The notes: a model not told the origin generated them from the letters alone. Shown: positions 37,904 to 51,000, numbered from the stretch's first letter. The stretch is 64,000 bases of DNA from Theobroma cacao (GCF_000208745.1 NC_030858.1:7242335-7306334), one strand, 5' to 3'. Made by a program: numbers and translations.

Positions 37904-40559
37904 ATGGATCTTTCTACGTTCAAGCTAGACATTGACGAGCTTATTTATGAGTTCGTTCAGGTTTTTTTTTCCTTCTCAATTTTATCATAATCTTGGTTCT
38001 GGGTGTTGGTTTTAAATTTTATATAGTAATTGTTTGATTCCAAATTGACAGAGTGAATCAACAACGTTAAATGATATGAAGAGAGTATGGTTATCGAGGA
38101 AATTCTCATACATTTATGAGGCCAGTCCTTCTACGAACTTGGCTTTTTTTATGCAGTCACTCTATGCCCATACTATTAGTATGTCAAAGTCTCTCTCTCT
38201 CTCTCTCTTTTAAAAGCTCTGTTTGGTTGCTATTTTTGCTACTTTCTTTTTGCTTCCAGAAACAGAAATAAAATTTTCTGCATGATCTTTTGCCTTAGGT
38301 GACTGTCATGTACTCTTATGCAGGTCACATGGTCAATTTTGATTCTTTATCTTGCAGACTAGGAGGGCTTTATTGCCTCTACTGCCTCTATGAAACTCAA
38401 CCATTCAAACCTCCTTTCAAGATTTATCTCTCACTCGGTATACTTCCACATTTTCTTAAATTTATTTTCGCTGAATGGTATTTACAGTGATACTTCTATT
38501 TCAGAACTCGGTTTATTACCACAACTAATGATAAGAACGGTAATGATACAATTATTTTGTTGACTAGGCATCCCACTGTTTATCTGACTTTGTGTGTTTT
38601 CTTCTTCTTCTTTTTGTTCTTTTCGGCTTGCTATTGAATCCTTGACTGACAGGAGAGCTGAAGAAACTTAAAAGCCTTGTTGCTGAGGCAAACGAAAAGG
38701 GTATAAGAGTAGTGCCTACTTTGGTCAAAAGGATGCTGGAAAAAAATATGTTTCTGTTTGGTTTTGTAGACTTTAAGGAAGGCTCGGTTAGTGAGACAAT
38801 TAACAGTCTGACAAAGTTACAAGACGCCCGTATACAAGTTGCATATGAGAAGTAGGTTCAGATATCTATTTTTTAGTTTGTTTTGTTATGTTCATTATGA
38901 TTTTCACTTTAACTTTACTTTAGTATTTGCTGGTTTCCTTTTGACTAACAGGTTATTTACCGATACTGAGATTGAGCAATACCTCCACATGAACTTGGTA
39001 AATTATACAACTCATCAGATAAAATTATGAGAGGAAGTATATGGCACCTTTGAGGCAGATGTTAATGTATGTTAATGTATTTACTGCAATGACTGCTATT
39101 AGAAGGGACACAATACAATTAGGAAATGTATGATCCTCCTTATTGTAAGTGGTGCTGAGAACGTTGTTTAAAATTAAAGCTGAGACCCATCATGAACTGG
39201 TTGCAGTTCATGAATACTGCAGAAGACATTTGTGCATAAAGTTAAGAGACGTAATTTTCTTTTCTTCTTGAATAATGTTTGTTATCATCGTGACCATATT
39301 ATTTTTTCTGTACTAAACTAAGCACTCATCTCTTGATTAATTTTGTTTTTCATCATGTCTCAGCTTATTTTATGATGGTACATATTTGCTTCAGATATGC
39401 CGTCTTGCCTAAAAGATGTTGCTTAGAAATATATGTTCAAATTTTCTTCTCTAATGGTTAGGCTGAGAGTTTCACTTGCATGTTGCCAGTCAGTAGATAA
39501 CAATGGTTTTAGAATGTATGCAATGGGTGCCACTAATTTCCTCTTAAAATCCTTATCAGATTAGCTCTTGTTTTAAACTACTTCTGATTATGTGATTTCT
39601 GTTCGAACTGCTTAATGTTGTAGGGTATGGAAGTTGACCTCAATATGCTAAAGAAACTGTCTACAGAATATGCAGTGGCCAAGAAACAAGCCATTGAAGG
39701 TACATTTTTTGCTATTTCTCTGGCAGTCTGTCAGCCATTACAATATGCCTTAACAGGACTTTATATATTTTTTAACTGACCATCTTAATATCTTGATTGA
39801 AGTGCATTTGACCTTTTGGCTGTCCTTAGCAAATGAGCACATTTATGTATCTAATATTATATGCAGCTTCATTTGGTATTGTATGTTGCACGTGTGAGTT
39901 ACAATTTCCTTTTCCCATAATTCCATAAAGCTATTGATGAATATCATGAATTCTATGAGTATTTTCCAAATAATAATTATAATAATAATGAATCTAAACG
40001 ATATAATTGATCTCAAAAGTATCCTGAAAGTGATAAAACATCCATGTCCATGATTTCATCATTTCATTTTGCTTTTAAATTATTTCTCCACGAATATCTA
40101 TAACTTTTTGCTTTCCTTGTTTTAATATCTCATTTTCATTTCAATACTGCATTAGCTCTAGTGCCAAATTACTCTCTGAAACTGAAACTGAAACCACACA
40201 GCTTGTGTAAGCTAGTTTTCCTGTTTGCCTGGTTTTGCCATGTAATGATTTCTTTTATTTCTAAAGTATCTAATCGTTTACTTATTCTGAATTCAATTTA
40301 ATTTCTTCTTAAAGAGGCCAGCGAGGTGGTGGATGTCCAGAACATAAAGCATATATCAGAAAATAAGGAATCTCTTAGTGAAATAGTGGAGAAGATAGAT
40401 GAGAATTGGAACAACCAAAGAGAAGTTTTTTATCAACGGACAAGATTGAACCCACAGCCTGCTGAAGAGGAACAGCCACAGCAATTACAACTGCAAGAAA
40501 ATGAGCAGGAAGACGAGGTTGCTGATGAAATCTTTCAACTACTATATCAAAACGAGTGA
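37904..40559 (+). CDS. SNAP43: snRNA-activating protein complex subunit SNAP43 (SNAPC1-like)
   Basis: Seven exons rebuilt from GT-AG sites: 37904-37960, 38052-38178, 38324-38437, 38653-38851, 38952-38997, 39624-39699, 40315-40559. They join without a frame break into 864 nt, 287 residues. The protein begins MDLSTFKLDIDELIYEF; residues about 1-165 follow the SNAPc SNAP43 domain, including LGGLYCLYCLYETQP and PFKIYLSL. The C-terminal part is charged and ends in a glutamine/glutamate-rich stretch. SNAP43 is a core subunit of the complex that binds the upstream element of U snRNA promoters and recruits Pol II or Pol III. It probably acts in the nucleus. It lies 1 kb after the DAYSLEEPER-like gene and converges with the RFS6-type gene. 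Confidence 0.92.
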
Positions 40560-41183
40560 ATTCTGCCCCTATTTTTTGTGCAATTAATGGTGTCAGTGGT
40601 GGTGTTGGGATTGGTATCCTTTGTGATTATGTCGGTATATTGAGATTTGAAATATTTCTGTATATATGGAAAGGGGCATCTGAACTTCGAAGACGGGAGA
40701 AATGTTTCTTATGAAAATGTTCAATGAAATTTCAGTTGCCATTAATTTGTACTTTGATTAAATATTCAACAGTTTGGTTGTGTCCCCCAAAAATTTCCAA
40801 AGAAAGAAGGATGAAGGATCTTGCCTCTGTGGAGAGATGAGTAAAAAGGAAATGAGATGAAACCAGTGGATCTTTTGTAGGGGTTTGGAAACCCCACTTC
40901 TCTTCCTTTGGATGGAAAGAACCTTTCATTACGTGGGTCGGGACACCAACAGCATTGTGAATTGGTGACAGGCTGTGTGTCAGCAGTCATATCTGGTGGA
41001 TCATTTCTTGGGCAAAACCACTCTTTTTTTCTTTTTTTGAAAAACAAAAACAAAATATCATCAAATTTTAGGTTCACTAAGTTCTCGAACTGCTTGATTC
41101 TGGGATTTCTTTCCTGCTGTAAATGTGATTCATAGGGGAAAAAGGGAAATAATCAAGACACCAGCTTTAATAGCAATAAGAAA
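40560..41183. other. Convergent 3' spacer
   Basis: 3' UTRs of SNAP43 (+) and the RFS6-type gene (-) meet here, with less than 0.8 kb between the two stop codons. No other feature seen. Confidence 0.5.
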
Positions 41184-41190
41184 CTTTATT
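41184..41190 (-). terminator. Likely polyadenylation signal of the RFS6-type gene
   Basis: AATAAAG on the minus strand, about 155 nt after the stop codon. Confidence 0.4.
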
Positions 41191-41344
41191 CAATTTCTTT
41201 CCTCCATCTCATAATACATAGGACTAATAAATGGGTAAAAAAATACGAGGGAACAATGAAAAAACACCTCAACCGCAGCGAAACCTACTCCCCAACATTT
41301 CCCTCCCTCAATCTGACACTCTACTCTAACATGCTGCATCTAAC

Positions 41345-44244
41345 TCATAACTCAACTTCAAGAACATGGACTTTCTGCCCTTCCTCAGGCAATTTTTCCA
41401 AGCTGAACTTCACCAATCCTGACGATGAATCGTAATCAAATTCAACTTTACTAGATCCAACAGTGCACTTTCTCGGCTTTGCTGATGAATAAGCACCAAA
41501 GTTGCCGCAACCTTTAATTTCAATGCGAACTGTCCCCACCAATTCATTGCTGCAATTCTCCGCTCTCACACCACCAAGACCACTGCTTTCACCTTCATAT
41601 CCATCATCAAGCTCGGAAAACTTGGCACCATCTTTAACTTCATATTTTAGCCCCTCAACGGCACCACCAGAATTGTACATGCTGATGAGTCCCAATGGTG
41701 CAAAACTGAACCCTGGAGCCAAAACCTTGATGGGTGTTACTGTGAAGATTTCATGCTCAAGGACCTTGAGGGACACTGGCATGGCTGCATTGTATGGAAG
41801 GGTGATTAGTTCACCGGTCCGGTGAGAGTAGACTGCACAGTCACCAGTCCAGTCAGGGTCCACGGAGGCCTCCGCAATGAGGTGGACATCACGGCCCTTT
41901 ACATGGCCCGTTATAGACTCGTCCTTGGTTTGGTGGAAAGTATTTTTACGCGCAGCGCTGTTCCATGCTGCACCTTGGCAGTTGTATACGCCAAGCACTC
42001 CGGTGTACTTGTTCATGTTCCATATCTTCAACAAGCTGCAATCAAAGAAAGGGTATCATAAGGAATTGCCAACAAGTAAACATCTCAAACTCCAACAACT
42101 TCAATTTTAATGTTTGAGACTTGTTCATTGATGGATCTGTTTTTTTAGCTTCAAGATTTTTCATATCAACATTAACAATCATATTAAAATTATTAAAAAT
42201 AAGGAATTAAGGATATACAAATTGATATTAGAAATAGTTGGTAATATTAATATATAAGAAATTATAAAATATTATAAATAGCTAACCAGACTCTTTTATT
42301 TTTATCCATTCTACCCAAAGGGAGAGAGAGAGAGACAGAGACAGAGAGAGCTAAGCTTACCTAACACCATCACGGGCTGGATCTGTAAACAAGCAATCAC
42401 GAGTGGGCCGTCCAGGCAAACGACCCCGGAGAATCGACCCATCAGGCAACACAAGTTTCTTCAGGACCTCAAAGTTGTGCCTCCCAGGCGCATCACTGTT
42501 CCAAACAAAACGCCCAATACTTAGCCACCAACAATAACCATAAGTAAATAGTGAAAACCAAAACAATATGATCACAAATCAAAAAGGGCCGAGGGTGCTG
42601 CCTGCGAATTCTTACCTAACATAGAGGGGACCACCGCTGATAGCACGTGCTGAAGCGTGGTACTCGGCGGCCGGATGAAGAGAGTGAAACATGTCCCAAT
42701 CCGGCAGCATAAATTCCCCAAGGAACACGCTATTGTACGCCACCGCCGCAATGTGGATGGTGTGTGACACAGGATCTCGCGGGTAGAAATCATCAGATGC
42801 TCTCACCACCGCCGTCTGTTTTGAACTGTTCGACACAATTCCAAACCCACCACATCAGAACAAAACCCCCCAAAAAAATTCACCGAACTAACAATAATAG
42901 AGAGAGAGAGAGAAATGCTTACCAGTAGAGTGCATCAGTGTTATGGCTCATGCAAGCGATGATCCCATTATCTGGAAAATTCCTCCCCACCGATGCATCA
43001 AGCGCCTGATGATATTGCGTCGTCAACTCCACCCTTCCACCCAGCCCAGCTCCAAGTGTTTCCAAAATGCACTGCACGTCCACCTTCACTCCGTCTATAC
43101 CCGCAGACGCCAGATAACTGTGCAACTCATTGTAAAACTTGTACACATTTTTCGGGTTCACCAAACCCAACCCTTGAACCGCTATCGCGTCGGTTTTCCA
43201 ACCCGGTTCATTGTCCACCACTCCCTTCGAAACCATCGGGTACCGGATTTTCGACCCGTATTCCTCCATTTCCTCAACTCCAGGACGGACCCCACCCCAA
43301 TACCCAGTTATCGCGTGCCACACGTACACATAATTTAACCCGTGTTTTTCTTTCGCAATATTGACGATGTTTTTAATTCCCACCGTTGGATCATCCTTCT
43401 TTTGGAATTTCTCGTTTTCTTTTAACCCGGTCAACCGAAGCAACGGCTGTTGTTTAGTATCGGTCTGATCGGACGTCGACGATGGGTTGTTTTCTTCTCT
43501 GTGGTCGGCACCGACGGATTGCCATCCGTCGTCGATGATCACGAACTTCGGAGGGGTCCCACCGGAAGCTAAAGACTCGAGCCCAGATTCGACTCCTTCT
43601 TGAGTAACGTCTTGGTAAAACGCGTCCCAGGTACACCACCCGAAATAATCAATGATTCCAGGTAATTTTTTCTCGTGCCGTTGACGGAACGTTTTGACGT
43701 GTAATTTGACGGCCCTGATTGCTTCCGTGATAGCACTAAAAGGATCGGTGCCAGCGTGGAGGAAAACGGCATGCGTAAACGACGACGCTTTCGTGTCCGC
43801 GTCGCCACTCTCTAAACACAGCTCGAGCTGGTCGTTTTGGTTTCCCTGTAAGACGGCTCGAAACGAGCCTTCGATCAAAGGGAGGAATACGGTGTAGACG
43901 ATTTGATTTTCTTGGGTTGAGTCGAGGTGGGACCCTTCTTTGGTTTCGACCAATAGGAATTGAGTCTCGAGAGGAACGTCTTTCCCTTGATCTCCCATTT
44001 TCTGGGCCATCCACCATAACTTGAACCTAAAGCAGGACATGAACCGGACGTCGCGCAAAGTACCGATGGGGACCACATGCCTGCTGTTCTCTTCATCAAA
44101 AACCGCTCCGAGGAAAACTCCCTCGACATGACCGGATTCTGAACCGGACGTCGCGATCACATTTTCGGGAACTCCCGTCAAAATTGTCCGGTCCTTAACG
44201 ATTAATTTCCTCTCGGCGATCCTAACCGCCGGTTTAATCGTCAT
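41345..44244 (-). CDS. RFS6: Raffinose synthase family protein, RFS6/DIN10 type
   Basis: Four coding exons on the minus strand: 44244-42923, 42825-42616, 42495-42361, 42035-41345, all with GT-AG sites and joining in frame to 2358 nt (785 residues; the Arabidopsis protein is a little shorter). The start MTIKPAVRI is that of Arabidopsis RFS6/DIN10. The protein is a family 36-type glycosyl hydrolase/galactosyltransferase: [10 protein letters not shown] (201-210), VIIDDGW (235-241), DGVKVDV (384-390, nucleophile Asp389 by family analogy) and [11 protein letters not shown] (acid/base Asp about 452-453). Members of this group are called galactinol-sucrose galactosyltransferases, but the RFS6/SIP branch may in fact be alkaline alpha-galactosidases that break down galactosides. 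A further in-frame region reaches upstream through exon 1. Arabidopsis DIN10 is dark- and sugar-starvation-induced. Confidence 0.95.
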
Positions 44245-44307
44245 TTCTTCTACTTTTCCTTCTTCGTCTTTGTATAGCTTCTTCAAAGGTGGCTTTAAAT
44301 CACTTCT

Positions 44308-44390
44308 CTGAAAATTCCAAAATACCGATTCAGAAACCGTAAAATTCAAAAATAAAAACTTAAAGAAAGAAAATGCGAGCTCCTAATTAC
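44308..44390 (-). other. 5' intron of the RFS6-type gene
   Basis: 83 bp, donor AAG|GTAATTAGG (44390) and acceptor TTTTCAG (44308). It separates exon 1 (44391 to about 44525) from the coding exons. Both ends are in phase 0, so the upstream frame stays open across the splice. Confidence 0.75.
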
Positions 44391-44525
44391 CTTAAAAGAC
44401 AACACGGATAACGCTGGATTTGGAGAAACTCCGACACCCGAAATACCAGAACTGAAACGTTTCTGAAAATTTTGCTTTGAAATGTTTCGAGAGAACTGTA
44501 GACTTAGAATTAGATTCGATTTTGA
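44391..44525 (-). other. First exon of the RFS6-type gene, probably 5' UTR
   Basis: If transcription starts about 30 bp after the TATA box (44551-44560), this exon holds no ATG and the first one is that of [10 protein letters not shown] longer transcript could start translation at the ATG at 44594, giving an 874-residue protein with an Arg/Ser-rich, transit-peptide-like N-terminus (MSNTCYSSRILAINRRFSF onward). Sequence alone cannot decide, but the TATA box favours the short form. Confidence 0.55.
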
Positions 44526-44550
44526 GTGACGGTAAACAAAAGAAAATCTC

Positions 44551-44560
44551 CTATTTATAG
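44551..44560 (-). promoter_or_regulatory. TATA box of the RFS6-type gene
   Basis: CTATAAATAG on the minus strand. It lies inside the longest open upstream frame (encoding the residues AINRR), which bears on the choice of start codon. Confidence 0.65.
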
Positions 44561-44976
44561 CTAAGATTCGTGAGCTGTAACATGTATTTGACATCACTTT
44601 ATCCTTCTACTTCTCTCTCTCAATCTATGTCTTTCTCTAATTTTTTTTTTTCTTTTTTATACGTTTCTTCTTATTGCCCCACTTTCTTGCCGGGTTTAAT
44701 ACTGCTTTCTCGCTACGTACCGAACGGCAGAGAACTCCTTTACCTCGGTTAAGCTGTTAAACTTAACGGTGGATTAGATTGCCACGTCGGATCCACTTGT
44801 ACCAATCCGAGTTCTCGGTTTTTTTATGCCGACCCGAAAGCTTTGTTCACTTTCAGGCTGCATTTTTCGTCCTGGTGTGGATAATTTTTAATGCGAGCTG
44901 ACTAGTGTCCAGGTATGACGCCTCTCGCGAGCCAGAAAAGTAAAAAACCAAACGCGTAGCTTCCAAATCTACATTT

Positions 44977-44985
44977 CCACGTGGC
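44977..44985 (-). promoter_or_regulatory. G-box / ABRE (CCACGTGGC) upstream of RFS6
   Basis: A full CCACGTGGC site about 420 bp before the TATA box; a CCACGTC site lies near 44780. G-boxes bind bZIP and bHLH factors and are common in promoters that answer to abscisic acid, light or sugar state. Confidence 0.45.
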
Positions 44986-47555
44986 ACACCTCATCAAACG
45001 GCTGCCTTTTTGTAATTCCATGAAACACTTTTACAAGGCAAAGGAACGTTTTACATTTTTGACTGTTGAAAAGTTGGGAGAACAAGTGGCAGAAAAATCT
45101 TCCCTTGCGTACGGGGAATATGCAGCAGGGGAAAAAGACACCACCATGATCAATCATTGCTTTTACGGACTGGACGCTCTTTTTTTTTTTTAGATAAAAT
45201 AGCTGGTTTTCTGGGGACTGGGGAGGCGTCATCTGGAACTAGTGGGAGCTACGGGAAAAAGAGCCTAATAGGGCAAGTGGGCTGCTCCTTTCTATGAAAA
45301 CTACGAGAGACCTTGAAATACGAATTTCATCAGTTTTTTTCCTTACGTGATTGATATTTTTGTTTTGAAGTTGATAGAGTAATAATATAACAATATCCAT
45401 GATCAATTATTGGATTGAATTATTCATTATTGTAGATCAATTAATGAATTCAATCCATGATCCTCCTATGAATTGGAGTTAGCCAGCTGCCGTATTGCTT
45501 GTTTGATGGTTTTTATGCTCTGACTTTTCCAGCATCAGAAGAGGGGCAATATCAATCAAATATTACTGCCTCTTTCTTATGCTATAAAGTCCATAAGCAG
45601 GTGAATATTGTATAACGTATATGGTATTAGGGAAGGTTATAATTGGTTGAGGTGATTGTATGTGTCTTCCATTTCACGAGGGAAACACAAGATCATGTCT
45701 TCCTTAACGTTGCTGTTTATTTGGGAGAGAACTGAAGCACCGCCAGCATTTAATTGAATCTGGACAAATTCAAATGGAATGGATGAATCTCGTCCAGAAA
45801 CAAACCATAGCTAAACTCAGAATACAGTGCTTAAAACTTGGTCCCCTGGACGATGAGATTTATTTGTCTGAACCTGTGGCTTGGTCCCGTTAGTTCACCC
45901 ACCCGTTTTTAGGACTAATGATAGCTACATAGATAGGGCTGCCAGCTAAACTCAAGGTTTTCTTTTCTTTTCTTTTCTTGGATAATAGGGCTAAATTCTG
46001 GGTTCAAAGCTAGAACCAAAGATTGTGCAGGATAATCGTGAACATTGAGCCAAATTAACCCGTGGCTCAATAAAAGAAAATTGTTTTTGTCTTCAAAAAA
46101 GCAAATTAATAATAAACAATAATATGCCTTCCATAGGATAGGGAAAATGCATCTAATCGAAATTATTAAATTTTAAAAAAATTTAATCTTTACAATAATT
46201 ACGTTTATAAATTAATTAATAAATATATTTATTTCAGTGATAACTTAATCACAAAAAGCTTATCAATGACTAAAACCAATCATAAATTTATAATACAAAA
46301 AAAAATTGAGTAGTTATGCTCATAAATCATTAATTGAACTCATAATTATATAGTTTTTACTTATTAGTTTTTATTTAGTTGAGTAATTATTATTATTATT
46401 TTTTTTTTTTTGCTTAATAATTTATAAAAAGTGGTAATTTATTGTATCAAAAGTTTATGTGAATAAATAATGTAGAAAAAAAATAAACTGAGTATACATG
46501 TTTTGTGATAAGTGTTTTATGAATGATTTTTTAAGTTCGAAATATGATCATATAAATTAATTTTTTAATTTTAGTGTTAAAATATATTTTAAATATTAAA
46601 ATATTAGTATAAATTTAATTTAAATGAACAAGTCTTAGCAATTTGAACTTGGCTTAATTTAGATTTTAAAGAGATCAATCAGAGTTAATCCAACCGTAGA
46701 CACTACCACAACTATTCTTTACAATTGGTTCAATTATTGATATGATTAGGTCAAATTTCAACTTGATTTTTGTTTCCATCTGATAAGATTTGTGCTTTGG
46801 ATTCGACGGAATTCAACGCCACGTGTGATGATATTTGGAGCGAAAAGCAAGAACCAAAAAATCCACAATTCCACGTCAATCTTAATCCAAGTTTACCTGG
46901 TAATATTACTAATTGAGTAGTATCATTATTGGCATGGTGATTAACATTTTCCTCGTTTAAGCAAAGCTCATCCTCCACGTCACTAGCCGATGCCATCGGC
47001 GTCACTGATTAAACCAGATCTGCTGCTTAATGCGTCATGGTCTTCGCTCTTTGCCCTTCATTTCTTGGACGTTTACGTTAAGACAAGCGCTTAAGAAAGC
47101 TGAACTCCTTTACCCATGTTAACCATCTTTTCTTATTCTAACTTAGTATATCCTTTAAGAAAAATATTGCAAAAAAGAGGACGAAAAACTTTTTCAATTT
47201 TGACCTCTTATTAATTTATATATATCATTGATAAGATATAAAATTATATTAAAAACTTTGAATTAAGTAGCTTTTATATATATATATTTTTTAAAATTTA
47301 ATTGATAAAATATTGAAAATAAAAAAATCATAATTAAAATTATTTTATTATAAAAAAATTAATTGTAACAAATTAATTGAGATAGAAGAAGATTTTTTTT
47401 TTCCCCCTCCCCTCGATTTGGATCTTTCTTCTTTGGCGTAGAAAAAGATATGACTAGATTAACATAATCGAATTTGCACCATTCACTTGTCCGCTTGATC
47501 GTACATCACGCGCGGAACAGTTCTCCGGCTCACTAGGGATTAGTGCGTACGAAAA
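44986..47555. other. Intergenic stretch
   Basis: No gene found. A short inverted repeat occurs at 45412-45456. AT-rich DNA at 46140-46720 includes a piece (about 46545-46710) resembling the MITE core at 27406-27664. Confidence 0.45.
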
Positions 47556-47793
47556 CACGTGGGCGGTTAAATCTGTTCGTACATAAATATCTTGCAGACA
47601 CACGCATCTCTATGACATAAAAAGCATCAGCTTCGTAACTTTACTTTTGTTATCTTCACGTGTTTTTCGCCGTACGATACGCCTGAACTTTGAAACTCTT
47701 TGCAGTTAAATGTAATCGGCCCGATAGATTAGGAAGGATACACACTCTCCATACCTATGCGACACCTGTCCATTTTGGTTGATAGGACACGTG
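47556..47793. promoter_or_regulatory. Cluster of three CACGTG G-boxes
   Basis: CACGTG at 47556-47561, 47657-47662 and 47788-47793, the last inside the palindrome GACACGTGTC. The block is richer in G and C than its flanks and looks like a plant promoter, but no confident gene follows on either side. Confidence 0.4.
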
Positions 47794-47826
47794 TCATCTG
47801 GTGACGTTATGAGGAAATGAGAGGAG

Positions 47827-48042
47827 ATGATGACGGATGCAGACAGTATGGGTCCGGAAGTGGCGGCAGGAAGGTGGATGATGGGCGGACTACTGAAGAT
47901 TGGGAAATATTCTTTTGCTGATCAGACTCGGATGGGATGGGAGAGAGAAGTTTTGTCATTAACTTTTGAGACAAGACGGAAAGTCTTGCACGGGGATGAT
48001 GATTGGGCTGGATTTATATGTGGGGTCCAGTTTGATAGGTGA
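47827..48042 (+). CDS. Hypothetical small frame after the G-box cluster
   Basis: 71 codons starting MMTDADSMGPEVAAGRWMMG and ending GFICGVQFDR. It begins 34 bp after the last G-box. No domain, signal peptide or membrane segment is recognised. It may be a remnant of a gene's first exon or a chance frame in balanced-composition DNA. Confidence 0.15.
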   Translation: MMTDADSMGPEVAAGRWMMGGLLKIGKYSFADQTRMGWEREVLSLTFETRRKVLHGDDDWAGFICGVQFDR

Positions 48043-51000
48043 AATGCTGCTGTAATCGGATGCGCTTTTTGGTATTTCTAACGCCGGGATTGTGACTAGG
48101 ATGAATGCCCCAAAAAATATCTCACTATTTTTCTTTCTGGGATCTATATCCAATGATTAGTGCTTATCAACTTAACATCATACATGGTCTAACTAAGGTA
48201 ATAACCAAAGTTTGATTAACTATTGTTATCTTTTCTTTAGAAAATATGGTTTAACATTCCATTTCATTCCTAAAATTTACTATTTCATATTATATAATAT
48301 ATAAAATAGAAAAGGACCCACACTATCAACGAGTGTGTAAAATCTATAACATCTATAACTTGAGGACCCAAATCTGACTCTACATTGAGCCACGTTTTCC
48401 TTCTCTCAAGCTAACATCTGAAAAGTTATAAAAATATTTACTTTTGACTTCTCAAACTTTAAAAATTTCAATATGCAGTGCCGCCATTTCTGGCATCATT
48501 GTTATAAGGTTGCCATGTGGAAAGTTATTAGCTTAAAAAAAACAAGCTGACCTTCGGTTTTTACAACTTTGGGTATTGTAATTAATTGTTTGAGTGTTCA
48601 TCACGTATAATTTGGATTTGGATGAGCTTCTCTTCTTAACTGCATTTGATCTTTATCTCCATCACCTGTTTTTACCTCGATTTTACTGCTTTTACTTAGA
48701 CTTCTTTTTGTTTCTAGAGATTTCTTTATTTGTTTATAAGTTTCTTTACTTTTATTTCTTTTATTACCCGATCTTTTGTTTGCCATTTTCTGTTGCTTTT
48801 GTTCTTTCATCTGTTCCTGTTGATCTTCGTTAGTTGCCCAACAGCAAGCACTTTGCTTTGTTTTAGGTATTTCCTCATCTTATCATGTTAGCCTTTTGCA
48901 TCAGCCTAATTATGATTCATTTTTAATCAAATTTTTGGTACATCCAATCCTGGGTCATCAAATACTGCATTCTTTGCATGGGATTACTTGATTCATATAT
49001 GTTTTCACTGTGTCACTAACACTTCTACTTGAGATAGAAAATACTAGCTCAACTGGGAAGAGAAACTAACCACGGCATATATGCAGCAAGTAGTCAGTCT
49101 GTTTTATCAGAACAATACTTAAACTTTTGTCTTTGTCTTTCTCACTTACATTTTTTTAATTTTCCGTTTTGCTATGGCATAAACAACTAGCATATATTAT
49201 ACAGTTATAAAGGGCAACAAAGTTTTTCTTACTAACCATGCCCTATAAACAGAATCACTAACTAAACCACAACTTAAACCAGCTGAACATGTCTTAATCC
49301 ATACCATTCAAATTCAAACCAAATCAAAAACGTCCTCAATTTTCTACACGTTTTAACATGCCAACGAAAATCCACAAAACATTTTGAACTAAAAATGAAC
49401 GGAAAAAACAAAAAGAGGACTTACAGGCGTCCTGACAACAACTCGCAGCTTTCTATCAGCTTCATTTCTAGGTGAATAAGCCCCAAAAACCAGCTGCCTT
49501 GGCCGCCACCGCACCAAAAACCAGCTTTCTATCAGCTTCATTTCAGTGATTTTTCAAAGAACCCACCAGCTGATTCCAATCCCATTCTTTATTTTCCTTT
49601 CTATTTCCTCTAATTTCCAGTTTAAAAAGAGAAGAATAAAAAAAATGGAAGTCCAGATGGATACATAGATGATAAAAAAAACCCAATTTTTTATATAGAA
49701 AAAAGGATTGAATCGTTTCTATAGTTTATAAATTAAAACCATGCAACAAAAACCCACCAAAACAAAAGAAATTGGATGAACAGAAAAGCCAAATTCGACC
49801 CAAAACTTAGATTATAAAGAAGAAAAATGATGCAACGAAGAAGGATAAAAAAATCAAGAAATAGATAGAGAGAGAAACTGGTTTTCTTAGAGAGAGAAAC
49901 ATCAAGAGAGAGAGTTTTGGTCTGAGGACAAAAGCACTGTGTTTCTTTCTTTCTCCAAATGGGAGGCTTTCTTCCCCTTTTTAGGTTTGTTTCTTTTATG
50001 GGACTGTGGCATGGATACACTGTACAGTGGCATTTTAATTTTCTCTGTTTTAATTTATTAATTTTATTCCACTTTTGTTGATGTAGCACCTGCTGACTTC
50101 TTTTTTCCTATATTTTCTTTAGATTTTATGCCATTTATTAGCATCTTATATCCATTTCAAGAAAATTTATAAATTGCTACAATTTACATATATGCACTCC
50201 ATATTTTTATTTGAATTTTTAAAAATGATAAATTGGAAAAAAAATTATGGGTAAAAATATAATTGACTCTACACCCAGAAACCAAGTCAGAAGAAAAAAT
50301 CAATGTCTTATGCAAGTCAATTTGCTACAATTATTGTTTTAAAAAAATCACTACAAGTAATTAAATCACAGACGTAAACTTATAAATCTAAAACTCTCAA
50401 AAAAAAGAATTAATTTTTTTATCTTCTAATTCTCAAATAAACTAACAATAAATTTTTAAAATGTATGTCATTGCTAACTGTTAGCTTTCAAAAAATTAAT
50501 TGTGAAATTTTTATTAAATACTTATATATCTATGTGCAATTATGCATTTCAATTGCATATAATTTTTGTTCTTTAACATTTGTGTGAATTGTAAAAGATT
50601 TTTGGTTCAATCAAGTTTAGAACACTACATTGCTTAAAATTAACAGAAGTTGTTCTTTTGTGTTGGCAATGGTCTTTCGTACTATATTTCTATTTATTCT
50701 TTTTTATTCGTTTATATGTTTTGCTTTACGTAATTTTGGCAATCACAATTTATATCATTTATTATTATTTTCATTATAGGTTTTTTTAATAAAAAATAAA
50801 ATTATTGAGATTTTTTAATTTTTTTCGTCATACAATTATTTCTGCTTTTTACATTTTTTGTAAACTAAACAGGTGGTCGATTGTGCAAAGTTTAAAGATC
50901 TTCGTAACAGTGAGTTTGTAGGACCAGTTGGTGTGTATAGTCAATCTTTTCTTATCAAATCTTATCTATTTAATTTGTTTATTATATTTATCTATTTTGC

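Noticed and set aside
42943..44017. Several long frames of 60-131 codons on both strands in this interval
   Set aside because: They are other frames of the RFS6-type coding exon, which has clear family motifs and matching splice sites.
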